Source of the DNA: a virus
Virus record (IMG/VR): IMGVR_UViG_3300025083_000213
Coordinates: 1 to 25,081 of that record
Direction: 5' to 3' (one strand)
Length of the DNA: 25,081 nt
Part shown: piece by piece, positions 8,006-14,932 of the stretch
Position numbering within the stretch: position 1 is the stretch's first letter
Layout of the letters: each line of letters opens with the position of its first letter
The notes under the pieces: generated by a model
The model's database searches: none
The model's input: the letters and a program-made list of their open reading frames with translations, nothing else
Told to the model about the DNA's origin: nothing
Program-made: the position numbers and the translations under genes

Positions 8006-10771
8006 ATGAGTAAAATTATTAAATATAATGACTTTATACAAATTAACCCTGATGAACGTATATTAACTTTAGATAAAAGTGAAAAAGTTAAAATTATTGA
8101 TAATATTTTAACACGTTCTTATGAGGGTGGAAAAGGTCTTGTGATTACGTATGATCTTTCTCATTCAGGGAGAAAGATCAATAATCGTATTTACTCTGTA
8201 CGTGGTCAAAAGCGAGGTATTGAATCTTTAACAAATCCTTATCCAAAACCAATATTAAAAAACCACAACCAAATGGGAGAACCTATTGGTCGTTTTATTA
8301 GTGGTGAGTGGCAGGATTTAAGAAACGAAGCATATGATTATATGTCTAACAAAGATTCTTTTTACTCTGTAAATGATGCATTTCAAAAAGATGATCCTAT
8401 GAAGATCTATAAAATGCTTAAAAACAATAACCTTCTAAATGATAAGAAATGGCCTGGGCTTGGCAGAATGCGAGTCCAAGCAAACATTACTGATGAAGAA
8501 GCTATTAAGAAGTTTATGGATGGTCGTTATTTTACTTTTAGTGCTGGTAGCACTACTGATAGACATGTATGTTCTATATGCGAAACTGACTGGATTAAAG
8601 ACGGTATGTGCGAACATAGACATGGAAAAGAATACGACGGAGAGACGTGCGTGTTTATCACTGGAGACTTCATTGTTATGGAGGGATCTGTGGTAAATAC
8701 ACCAGCGGATGATCTCTCTCAGATCATCCACATGGAACTAACTGATAAAGAAGGTTCTAGTGAAAATACTGATTACTTAAGAAACATAGAGCAAATAACA
8801 TTAACAGATTCTATTTACTTTTTAGGAGATGAAGATGCATTACAAAGCAGCTTACAAAACACCAAGCAAGTCGACACCAAAGAAGAAGACAACTACAAAG
8901 AAGAAGAAAAAGAAGAAGACGAAAAAGAAATGATTGATAAAGAATATGATCACTCTATGTCTTTATCTGATAAATCAATGATGGAGTTACATGAAAAAGG
9001 TGTAACTTATGTTACACAATCTTCAGGTAAACAAAAAATGATTATTAGAATTACTTATAGTGGTTCTATGAGAAAAGATCATAATGATGAATTAGAATCA
9101 TTGATTGAATTATATGAAGATGAAAAGACTTTTAAAGTTCCTTCAGGTGCTAAAGGTAATGCTCAAAAAGTACTTGATTGGAAAAAGAAGTATAGCTCAG
9201 AAGTTAAAGGTATGACACCTGTTGGCTGGGCTAGAGCTAGACAATTAGCTACTAAATCTGAAATTGGTTTATCAACTGTTAAACGAATGGCAGCATTTGC
9301 ACGTCATCGTAAGAATGCTGTTGTTGCCCCTGAATACAAATCCACACCTTGGAAAGATCGTGGATATGTAGCATGGTTAGGATGGGGTGGCACATCTGGT
9401 GTTGATTGGGCGATTAAGATTAGTGCTGCAAATGATTTTGAAACATCTTACAATGGATGCACAAAGGAAGAAGCTCAAATGTATCGTAATCCTATTTCAG
9501 AAACAGAAGATGCTTATCGTTCATCACCTAAAGGTAAAGGAGCTAAAACTCCTGCTAAGCCTAGTGAAAAAATAAAAGGTTCTAAAAAGAACAAAAAAGG
9601 ATCTGCATCTAAATCCAACTCAAAGATTTCTGTAGGCTCTGTATTAGGTAGTCTTAAAGAAAAAGTTAAGAAACATAATGCTAAATATGGTAAAGAAAAA
9701 GGCAAGCGTGTTAGTCTTGGTATGTTAAAAGCTGTATACCGAAGAGGAACAGGCGCTTTTTCTTCTACTCATAGACCAGGTATGTCAAGATCTGGTTGGG
9801 GTGTTGCAAGAGTGAATGCTTTTCTTAAACTAGTAAGAAGTGGTAGACCTTCTAACCCTAAATATAAGCAAGACAATGATTTGCTACCTGCAGGTCATCC
9901 TAGAAAATCTAGTAATAAATCTAAGCAAAAGGATTTTACAATGAGTGAGAATATTGTAACTGAAGAAAATATTGAGATTGTAGATACTGAAGAACAAGAA
10001 GAAGTATCTGCTGAAGATCAAGATCTTTTAGAAGAAGCACATGAGCCTACTGCTGAAGAGCAACAAGCACATGACGAATCTTTTGATGATGAAGAAACAG
10101 CAGATCAAGAAGATTCAGATATAGACTGGAATCTTCTTGATTTAGCACTTACAGGTATTATGGAAGACAAAGCTCTTACTACTGAGCAACGTAAAGACCT
10201 ACCTGACAGTGCATTCTGTGGACCAAATAGATCTTTCCCAGTACCTGACTGCGCACATGTAACAGCAGCTAGAAGATTAATTGGTCAAGCTAAAGCTTCT
10301 GGTGAAACCAAAGCTAAAATTATGGCTTGTGTTAATTCTAAATCTGGTAAGATGAAATGCGGAAAAAGTGAAGATTATCTAGAACTTGAGCAACAATTTG
10401 ATGAGCTTAAGAAACAGCATTCTTTACTATCTGAAAAGCTTGCATTAGTTGTAAATAAATTAGAAGAGAAAAACATTTCTTCTTCTAATGACGAAAAAAT
10501 GCAAGAAGAAGTTGAAAAGTCTATTGAAGATACAGTAGATAATAGTAATGAAATAAATTTAGAAGATCAAACAGTAGAAAGTCCTTCTGTGCATAGCGAA
10601 GAAGAAATCAAAACAAATAGTAAACCAAAGAGTCAATTAGGTTCTTTTGAGCAAAAAATTGTAGACATGTATAATGATATACTTAAAGTTGAAGGAAAAG
10701 ACGCGGCTAATTATTACTTGAATAGTAAAGCTGCGTACTTACCTCGTGGTTTTGATCCAAGTAATTTTTAA
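8006..10771 (+). CDS. prohead maturation protease fused to accessory modules and scaffold-like C-terminus (921 aa)
   Basis: The N-terminal part (about 30-260) is a prohead serine protease. It has the conserved SGRKINNRIYS motif, candidate catalytic His87 in ILKNHNQMGEPIG and Ser179 in YFTFSAGS, followed by a Cys/His metal-type motif (C189-x2-C192-x9-C202-x-H204) and EGSVVNTPADD (226-236). These proteases cleave scaffold and capsid proteins before DNA packaging. An acidic linker follows (about 286-312). Then come three small modules seen in other phage proteases: GMTPVGWARARQL to GYVAWLGWGG (about 403-470); KRVSLGMLKAVYRR to SHRPGMSRSGW-type sequence (about 560-630, DUF5824-like); and LPDSAFCGPNRSFPVPDCAH (about 730-775, DUF6582-like). 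A coiled coil (788-823) and a scaffold-like acidic tail end the protein. At 921 aa it is far longer than a stand-alone protease (about 200-250 aa). DUF assignments are from memory. Confidence 0.92.
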   Translation: MSKIIKYNDFIQINPDERILTLDKSEKVKIIDNILTRSYEGGKGLVITYDLSHSGRKINNRIYSVRGQKRGIESLTNPYPKPILKNHNQMGEPIGRFISGEWQDLRNEAYDYMSNKDSFYSVNDAFQKDDPMKIYKMLKNNNLLNDKKWPGLGRMRVQANITDEEAIKKFMDGRYFTFSAGSTTDRHVCSICETDWIKDGMCEHRHGKEYDGETCVFITGDFIVMEGSVVNTPADDLSQIIHMELTDKEGSSENTDYLRNIEQITLTDSIYFLGDEDALQSSLQNTKQVDTKEEDNYKEEEKEEDEKEMIDKEYDHSMSLSDKSMMELHEKGVTYVTQSSGKQKMIIRITYSGSMRKDHNDELESLIELYEDEKTFKVPSGAKGNAQKVLDWKKKYSSEVKGMTPVGWARARQLATKSEIGLSTVKRMAAFARHRKNAVVAPEYKSTPWKDRGYVAWLGWGGTSGVDWAIKISAANDFETSYNGCTKEEAQMYRNPISETEDAYRSSPKGKGAKTPAKPSEKIKGSKKNKKGSASKSNSKISVGSVLGSLKEKVKKHNAKYGKEKGKRVSLGMLKAVYRRGTGAFSSTHRPGMSRSGWGVARVNAFLKLVRSGRPSNPKYKQDNDLLPAGHPRKSSNKSKQKDFTMSENIVTEENIEIVDTEEQEEVSAEDQDLLEEAHEPTAEEQQAHDESFDDEETADQEDSDIDWNLLDLALTGIMEDKALTTEQRKDLPDSAFCGPNRSFPVPDCAHVTAARRLIGQAKASGETKAKIMACVNSKSGKMKCGKSEDYLELEQQFDELKKQHSLLSEKLALVVNKLEEKNISSSNDEKMQEEVEKSIEDTVDNSNEINLEDQTVESPSVHSEEEIKTNSKPKSQLGSFEQKIVDMYNDILKVEGKDAANYYLNSKAAYLPRGFDPSNF
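8152..8180 (+). repeat. intragenic hairpin, 11-bp perfect stem, in protease core
   Basis: TGATCTTTCTC (8152-8162) pairs with GAGAAAGATCA (8170-8180), loop ATTCAGG. It covers the conserved SGRK part of the protease. Confidence 0.85.
8707..8729 (+). repeat. intragenic hairpin, 9-bp perfect stem
   Basis: GGATGATCT (8707-8715) pairs with AGATCATCC (8721-8729), loop CTCTC, just after the protease NTPADD motif begins. Confidence 0.78.
9941..10771 (+). CDS. candidate nested scaffold product from an internal start (276 aa)
   Basis: This is an in-frame internal ATG (Met646 of the protease polyprotein) preceded by AAAAGGA (9927-9933) at a 7-nt spacing, a credible ribosome binding site. The resulting 276-aa product, starting MSENIVTEENIEIVDTEE, would hold the very acidic segment, the DUF6582-like Cys module, the coiled coil and the C-terminal helix, but no protease. 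This is the arrangement of the lambda C/Nu3 and herpesvirus UL80/UL80.5 protease-scaffold genes, where scaffold is made separately in excess. That this start is used is an inference. Confidence 0.5.
   Translation: MSENIVTEENIEIVDTEEQEEVSAEDQDLLEEAHEPTAEEQQAHDESFDDEETADQEDSDIDWNLLDLALTGIMEDKALTTEQRKDLPDSAFCGPNRSFPVPDCAHVTAARRLIGQAKASGETKAKIMACVNSKSGKMKCGKSEDYLELEQQFDELKKQHSLLSEKLALVVNKLEEKNISSSNDEKMQEEVEKSIEDTVDNSNEINLEDQTVESPSVHSEEEIKTNSKPKSQLGSFEQKIVDMYNDILKVEGKDAANYYLNSKAAYLPRGFDPSNF
10102..10143 (+). repeat. intragenic hairpin, 13-bp perfect (15 with G-U) stem
   Basis: Perfect arms 10104-10116 and 10129-10141, extended by one G-U and one A-T pair; 12-nt loop. In the scaffold-like region. 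Confidence 0.83.
10459..10489 (+). repeat. intragenic hairpin, 13 bp with one bulge
   Basis: 10459-10471 pairs with 10476-10489 leaving T10480 unpaired; loop AACA. Confidence 0.78.
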
Positions 10772-10799
10772 TAAATAGCTTTATCCTAGGAGAATAATT

Positions 10800-12119
10800 A
10801 TGGCTATTAGTCGTTTCCAAAGTCGTTTTAAAACACGCACTGACTTAATGGACAACATTACACCAAATAATGTTGTCCAAATGAATGCTTCTGTTCCTCA
10901 TGGTGAATGGAAGCCTGCTTCTTGGTTGCCTGTTGTATGGCAAAATGAAAAAAGCAAAGACTACTTTACTATCTCTTCTGGTAAAGTTGTTTCTCTTGAT
11001 GCTTCTGGACGTGTAGTTCCTTCAGGTATTCTTCGTCGTGCTTTAAATGCTACTACCAAAGAAGATCAAATTCTTTTTTATGGTGCAGGTGATATTGAAG
11101 CTCGTGTAATTGATATTCGTACTGGTGCATTTGTTGCAGCTTCTGGTGCAGTAAGCCTTGTAGAATTCTGTACTGCTATTCTTGATAATGGATGGGCACC
11201 AGGATTTGATACTAGTGGTATTAATGATGCATTAGTTACAGGTAATGATGCAGCAGCTGATGCTGTTGATTTAGATAAACGTCAAAAACTTGTAGAAGCA
11301 TTTATTTCTGCTCCTGTAGGCATCGCAGCTTATGACGTTTACGTATGGGCTGGTGACGATCCTGCTAATCTTCATTTCACTAACTACCAAAAACAACACT
11401 TGATTCAGTTCTTTACTGATATTCAAATGAAGGTAGCTCACGTTTGTGAATCAGCAGCATCTACTGTAGCAGTACCAGCTTTAGGAAGTTTTACTACAGG
11501 TGCAACACTTGCAGGAAGACCTCGTTATGTTGGTTTAGATATGACTAACGTTATTGGTTTAGATCTAGGTTTAGGAAAAGTTGCTACTAATACTTCTCGT
11601 ACACCTCTAACACTTGCAGGTAGTTGGCGTGAACGTTCTGATGTAGCTTTGCTTGCTAAAGCTGGTGATTGGTATCTTGACGCAGATGCAGGTATGATTC
11701 TTTTCTATGAAGAAGGTGGAAATGCTATTCCTCTAGATGCTGATAGTGCAGCTTTAGCAGGAAATATTACAGTATTTGAATATAGTGATGCTGTATCTGC
11801 TCAAGAGCGTATGGTAATGATGGTTGGCGATTGTCGTTCTGGCGATTTTGTTAGTTTTGACGAAATGAGTAACTTTGTTGTTGCTGCAGCTGGTGATCAT
11901 ACTGATCAATTAGTTGTTGGTCGTATGCTTGCTCTTTACAAAGAGCCTCGTGGTCTTCTTGAAAGAGTTAAAACTGGATTTAGTGGATCTGAGTTTGATG
12001 CTAGTGCACAAATGCCAGGTTCTGCAACTAAAGGATTCTCTGACCTTATTACACTTTCTGCTCATCATGAAGAAAGTGTTGCTGATGAGATTGCAGTTAT
12101 TAACATTAAGATTCAATAA
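10800..12119 (+). CDS. capsid-associated virion protein (439 aa), probable decoration/head protein
   Basis: A 439-aa protein with a beta-rich N-terminal region (SSGKVVSLDASGRVVPSG, about 60-77) of the kind found in phage capsid-decorating proteins and Ala/Gly-rich structural segments. It lies between protease/scaffold and major capsid genes with an excellent ribosome binding site (CCTAGGAGAATAATTATG). Its codons are noticeably richer in GGT, CGT, GCT and ATT than the genes upstream, like the major capsid gene, suggesting high expression. No enzyme motif, signal peptide or transmembrane segment is visible. Head decoration or stabilisation is an inference from place and composition. A perfect 12-bp hairpin begins 49 nt after the start codon. 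Confidence 0.7.
   Translation: MAISRFQSRFKTRTDLMDNITPNNVVQMNASVPHGEWKPASWLPVVWQNEKSKDYFTISSGKVVSLDASGRVVPSGILRRALNATTKEDQILFYGAGDIEARVIDIRTGAFVAASGAVSLVEFCTAILDNGWAPGFDTSGINDALVTGNDAAADAVDLDKRQKLVEAFISAPVGIAAYDVYVWAGDDPANLHFTNYQKQHLIQFFTDIQMKVAHVCESAASTVAVPALGSFTTGATLAGRPRYVGLDMTNVIGLDLGLGKVATNTSRTPLTLAGSWRERSDVALLAKAGDWYLDADAGMILFYEEGGNAIPLDADSAALAGNITVFEYSDAVSAQERMVMMVGDCRSGDFVSFDEMSNFVVAAAGDHTDQLVVGRMLALYKEPRGLLERVKTGFSGSEFDASAQMPGSATKGFSDLITLSAHHEESVADEIAVINIKIQ
10849..10879 (+). repeat. intragenic hairpin, 12-bp perfect stem, near gene start
   Basis: TGGACAACATTA (10849-10860) pairs with TAATGTTGTCCA (10868-10879), loop CACCAAA. It begins 49 nt after the ATG of the 439-aa virion gene. 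Confidence 0.88.
12051..12079 (+). repeat. intragenic hairpin, 9 bp, near gene end
   Basis: ACACTTTCT (12051-12059) pairs with AGAAAGTGT (12071-12079), 11-nt loop, 40 nt before the stop of the 439-aa gene. Confidence 0.6.
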
Positions 12120-12144
12120 TTAGATTTATATAAAGGGTATTAAA

Positions 12145-13497
12145 ATGACTTTTAAGATGACAGACGGTAATAGTTTAGCTTTACCTACAAATAAAAAGGC
12201 TGCTGCTCGTTATGTAGCTGATATGATTAGTAATCGTGGACACCTTCCTGATTCAGAAGAGCGTGTTACTTGGGATAACTTTGTAAACGTAATTAGTCCT
12301 AAATATCGTGATGCAATCTCTAGTTCTGAAATCACTCCTCTACTTCAAGAAAGTATGGAGATTCTCATTCGTGAGCCTGTAGAACCTAATATGGTTATCA
12401 CTCCATTGTTTACTCGTGTACAAGCTCAAGGCTTGAACACTCAAATCCTTGCTGGTGCAATGGGTGCAGTATATGCTGGTGACGTACAAGAATCAGGTAC
12501 TTACCCAGAAGTAAACTTCCAAATGGGTGGTGCTGTTAGTACTGCTTACATCGGAAAGAGTGGTATTGCTGCTTCTTTCACTGATGAAGCTCTTCGTTAT
12601 AGCACTTTCGATATCATGGCTAAGAACCTTGAACTTATGGGTAATGCAATGATTCGTCACAAAGAGCAAAAAGCTGTTTCTTTCTTGAAGCAACTTGGAA
12701 CTACTCTATTTGACAATCTTAACCCTGCTACATCTCTATATGGTGTAATGACTGGTCGCGGTTTAGTTGCTAAAGCAGATCCTGCTAATGGCTCTGAACT
12801 AAAAGCTAACGGTTCTCTTACAATGGAAAACTTAATGCGTGGTATGGCTCATATGTCAGAAGAAGGATTTACTCCTAACGTATTACTAATGCATCCATTG
12901 TTTTACTACACATTTGTACAAGATCCAGTACTTCGTACTATGATGCTTGCTCATGGTGGTGGTTCTATCTTCAACCCTTACACTGGCGATCCAGGACCTT
13001 TAGATCCTTATAGCAATGGTGCAATGGGTGCTCGTGGACCTTCTAACGGTACACGAGTTATCAATCCTCGTGGAATTGGTACTAGTGGTCAAGGTAGTGG
13101 TGGTACTGCTACTTCTGTACTTGAGCGTAGCCAACGTATGACATCTGCTCCTCGTCTACCTAGCTACTTCCCATTTAACTTCCAAATCATTGTTTCTCCT
13201 CTTTGTCCATATGATCCAGAGTCAGAGACAGGTGATATCTTCCTTCTTTCAAGTGGTAACATTGGTTTCCATCTTGTTGATGAAGAAGCTACTACTGTTG
13301 AATGGCGTGACGAAAACACTGAAACTGTTAAAGTTAAGATCCGTGAGCGTTATGGTTTTGCTGTTGCTCATGAAGGTCAAGGCGTTGGCGTATTCAAGAA
13401 TGTTAAACGCGCTGAAAACAAATGGGATGGCTCTATTGATGCTGCTCCTTCTGATATTATAGAAGTTGCTGAATCAGATGTTAAAGGCAATCTTTAA
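12145..13497 (+). CDS. major capsid protein (HK97 fold)
   Basis: A 450-aa major capsid protein, the main shell subunit. It has the expected downstream position after protease/scaffold, and capsid-type segments. These include an N-arm with LLQESMEILIREPVEPNM-type helix and strand (about 70-90), a long central Ala/Gly-rich region (AGAMGAVYAGDVQESGTYPE, about 103-122), a spine helix near IMAKNLELMGNAMIRHKEQK, and a C-terminal P-domain strand set ending with RERYGFAVAHEGQGVGV. A Gly/Ser/Pro-rich loop (about 275-320) may be a surface insertion. Codon choice is biased to likely highly expressed codons. The ribosome binding site is AAAGGGTATTAAAATG. A strong terminator follows, consistent with abundant separate expression. 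The fold is assigned by pattern and context. Confidence 0.9.
   Translation: MTFKMTDGNSLALPTNKKAAARYVADMISNRGHLPDSEERVTWDNFVNVISPKYRDAISSSEITPLLQESMEILIREPVEPNMVITPLFTRVQAQGLNTQILAGAMGAVYAGDVQESGTYPEVNFQMGGAVSTAYIGKSGIAASFTDEALRYSTFDIMAKNLELMGNAMIRHKEQKAVSFLKQLGTTLFDNLNPATSLYGVMTGRGLVAKADPANGSELKANGSLTMENLMRGMAHMSEEGFTPNVLLMHPLFYYTFVQDPVLRTMMLAHGGGSIFNPYTGDPGPLDPYSNGAMGARGPSNGTRVINPRGIGTSGQGSGGTATSVLERSQRMTSAPRLPSYFPFNFQIIVSPLCPYDPESETGDIFLLSSGNIGFHLVDEEATTVEWRDENTETVKVKIRERYGFAVAHEGQGVGVFKNVKRAENKWDGSIDAAPSDIIEVAESDVKGNL
13031..13057 (+). repeat. intragenic hairpin, 9 bp with one mismatch, in major capsid gene
   Basis: CTCGTG-G-ACC (13031-13040) pairs with GGT-A-CACGAG (13048-13057), loop TTCTAAC. 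Confidence 0.6.
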
Positions 13498-13507
13498 TAG
13501 ATAGCTT

Positions 13508-13537
13508 ATAAATTCTAACTTTCGGGTTAGAATTTAA
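13508..13537 (+). promoter_or_regulatory. hairpin with TTCG loop after the major capsid gene
   Basis: A 12-bp inverted repeat (13509-13520 with 13525-13536; one G-U next to the loop) closes a TTCG tetraloop. It starts 12 nt after the capsid stop codon. There is no T-run after it, so it is more likely an mRNA 3'-end stabiliser or processing site than a terminator by itself. Confidence 0.75.
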
Positions 13538-13553
13538 ACATTGCTTATGCTAT

Positions 13554-13580
13554 AAAAAGCGAGGGAAACCTCGTTTTTTT
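13554..13580 (+). terminator. rho-independent terminator downstream of the major capsid gene
   Basis: A GC-rich stem (CGAGG 13560-13564 with CCTCG 13569-13573) closes a GAAA (GNRA) tetraloop and is followed by seven T residues (13574-13580). An upstream A-run (13554-13558) allows extension of the stem and could make it work in both directions. It separates the head genes from the neck genes. Confidence 0.92.
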
Positions 13581-13597
13581 ATTTTGTGGAGCAAGCA

Positions 13598-13756
13598 ATG
13601 AGTCATTTTAAAGAACAACTAACTGAAATTGAATTGTTTATTGAAGAAAACTTTAACTATAATGATGAGGACGATAATAAATTTACTGTAGAAGATGAAG
13701 GTGAATTTGTTGAAATAAAACCACCTTTAAAAGAAGAGGATCAAAATGGCGATTAA
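13598..13756 (+). CDS. small acidic ORF (52 aa) between terminator and neck genes
   Basis: A 52-codon ORF starting MSHFKEQLTEIELFIEENF and ending KPPLKEEDQNGD. It is strongly acidic, with about one third Asp/Glu. GGAG at 13588-13591 stands 6 nt before the ATG, a good ribosome binding site placed right after the terminator. It overlaps the next gene by 11 nt in a different frame, typical of coupling in this operon. Function is unknown; small acidic proteins beside capsid genes can be head-completion or DNA-mimic proteins, but nothing here shows that. Confidence 0.6.
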   Translation: MSHFKEQLTEIELFIEENFNYNDEDDNKFTVEDEGEFVEIKPPLKEEDQNGD

Positions 13757-14921
13757 TTTTCTTAGTTCTGAATCAATACCAATAAACAATGAAGATCAAT
13801 TTCCTGTTGGTCAAGAAATCATCTTAGTATTTAACAATCCTGTAGATTTGAAAACATTTAAAGAATGCTGCGCTTTATTTGGTCCTGACTTTGATAGAAC
13901 ATCAGGCCCTGAAAACAGTTTATGGTTAAACAAATCTAGTGGAGCTAATCCATTCTTTTTAAAATCGCCAGGGTTTAAAGGTTTTGTTGATTACGATGTT
14001 AAACAATATTATGTAGACAACAACTTAGATCAGTTAGCTTCCCAAGAGCTAACTGATAAACCAATAGCTCAAAAAACTGCAGTAGTAATTACTCCTAAAA
14101 ATGTATTAGCAGAAAATACTAAATACCAATTATTTATAGTAGGTTCTTCTGTTGATAATCTAGATAATATATCTAATGCATTGCAGAATTATTCTAAAGA
14201 TAAATCCATCTCTTTTCAAACAGTTTATGATGTATATGAACTAATAAATAATGTTGAAACAGAACAAAATAAAATTAAATCTTATGGAACTTTCATTCCT
14301 AAAAATAACGAAGCATCTGCAATTTTAAATGTTAAAATAATAGAAGCAGGTGAAGGATCTGTTGCTAAATACAAATGGTGGTTTGCAGATGAAGATGAAC
14401 CTCAACCTGCAAGTTCAAATTATAATAATAGAGTTAGTAGATGTGTACAAAGATGGAGAGTATTAGATAGAGGTATTTATTTAAGATTTGCTGGAGTACA
14501 GTATGAACTAAATGAAACCTATCAGTTGAAAGCTTATAAGAAGGAACATCTAGTAAATTCATATTTAATTACTTTTGATACTAGCAATGAAGAAATTTAT
14601 ACAATACCAAATGATATTTCTACATCACCATTATTAGAAGATGAACAACTGGGAAATATATCATCTAGTGATGATATATTAAAAGTAATTAGTATGAAAC
14701 CTATTGATGGATCTGTAAACGAACCATTAGATTTAAAACAAATAGAAATTACTTTTAATAAAAATTTAGATGCTTCTACAGTTACTCAAGATACAGTAGT
14801 ATTAAAGAACTTACCTGCTAGTGGTTTTTTTGATGGTAATGCTGGAACTAGATCAGATAGAGAGCGCAAAATATTTAAAATAATTAGTGTTGTTAATAAT
14901 AAAATAATTCTTGAGCTTTAA
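13746..14921 (+). CDS. Ig-like neck/virion protein ending inside a Big_5-type domain (391 aa)
   Basis: A 391-aa beta-rich protein. The N-terminal region (about 1-160) resembles a Big_5-type Ig domain with a large insertion (FPVGQEIILVFNNPVD at the start, AENTKYQLFIVG and SISFQT at its end). A second beta domain with KYKWWFADEDEPQP follows (about 180-285). From residue about 315 a new Big_5-like domain opens with SMKPIDGSVNEPL and IEITFNKNLDASTVTQDTVV, but the protein stops at NNKIILEL, where the family would continue with its D-x-x-GN-L...FxT end. That missing end appears inside the next gene. In phages such domains decorate neck, head or tail surfaces. It stands first in the post-terminator neck operon. 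Confidence 0.75.
   Translation: MAINFLSSESIPINNEDQFPVGQEIILVFNNPVDLKTFKECCALFGPDFDRTSGPENSLWLNKSSGANPFFLKSPGFKGFVDYDVKQYYVDNNLDQLASQELTDKPIAQKTAVVITPKNVLAENTKYQLFIVGSSVDNLDNISNALQNYSKDKSISFQTVYDVYELINNVETEQNKIKSYGTFIPKNNEASAILNVKIIEAGEGSVAKYKWWFADEDEPQPASSNYNNRVSRCVQRWRVLDRGIYLRFAGVQYELNETYQLKAYKKEHLVNSYLITFDTSNEEIYTIPNDISTSPLLEDEQLGNISSSDDILKVISMKPIDGSVNEPLDLKQIEITFNKNLDASTVTQDTVVLKNLPASGFFDGNAGTRSDRERKIFKIISVVNNKIILEL
14029..14057 (+). repeat. intragenic hairpin, 11-bp perfect stem
   Basis: ATCAGTTAGCT (14029-14039) pairs with AGCTAACTGAT (14047-14057), loop TCCCAAG. Confidence 0.86.
14655..14680 (+). repeat. intragenic hairpin, 11-bp perfect stem, tetraloop
   Basis: AATATATCATC (14655-14665) pairs with GATGATATATT (14670-14680), loop TAGT. 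Confidence 0.84.
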
Positions 14922-14932
14922 AGGAGTTTAAA

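Noticed and set aside
8539-8555. 7-bp stems with triloops (here and at 2531) as N4-type hairpin promoters
   Set aside because: They are inside genes, share no sequence, and there is no sign of a virion RNA polymerase system in this window.
10772-10799. AATAAATA-like sequence before the 439-aa gene as a T4 late promoter (TATAAATA)
   Set aside because: Not an exact match, not repeated before other genes, and expected by chance in such A+T-rich DNA.
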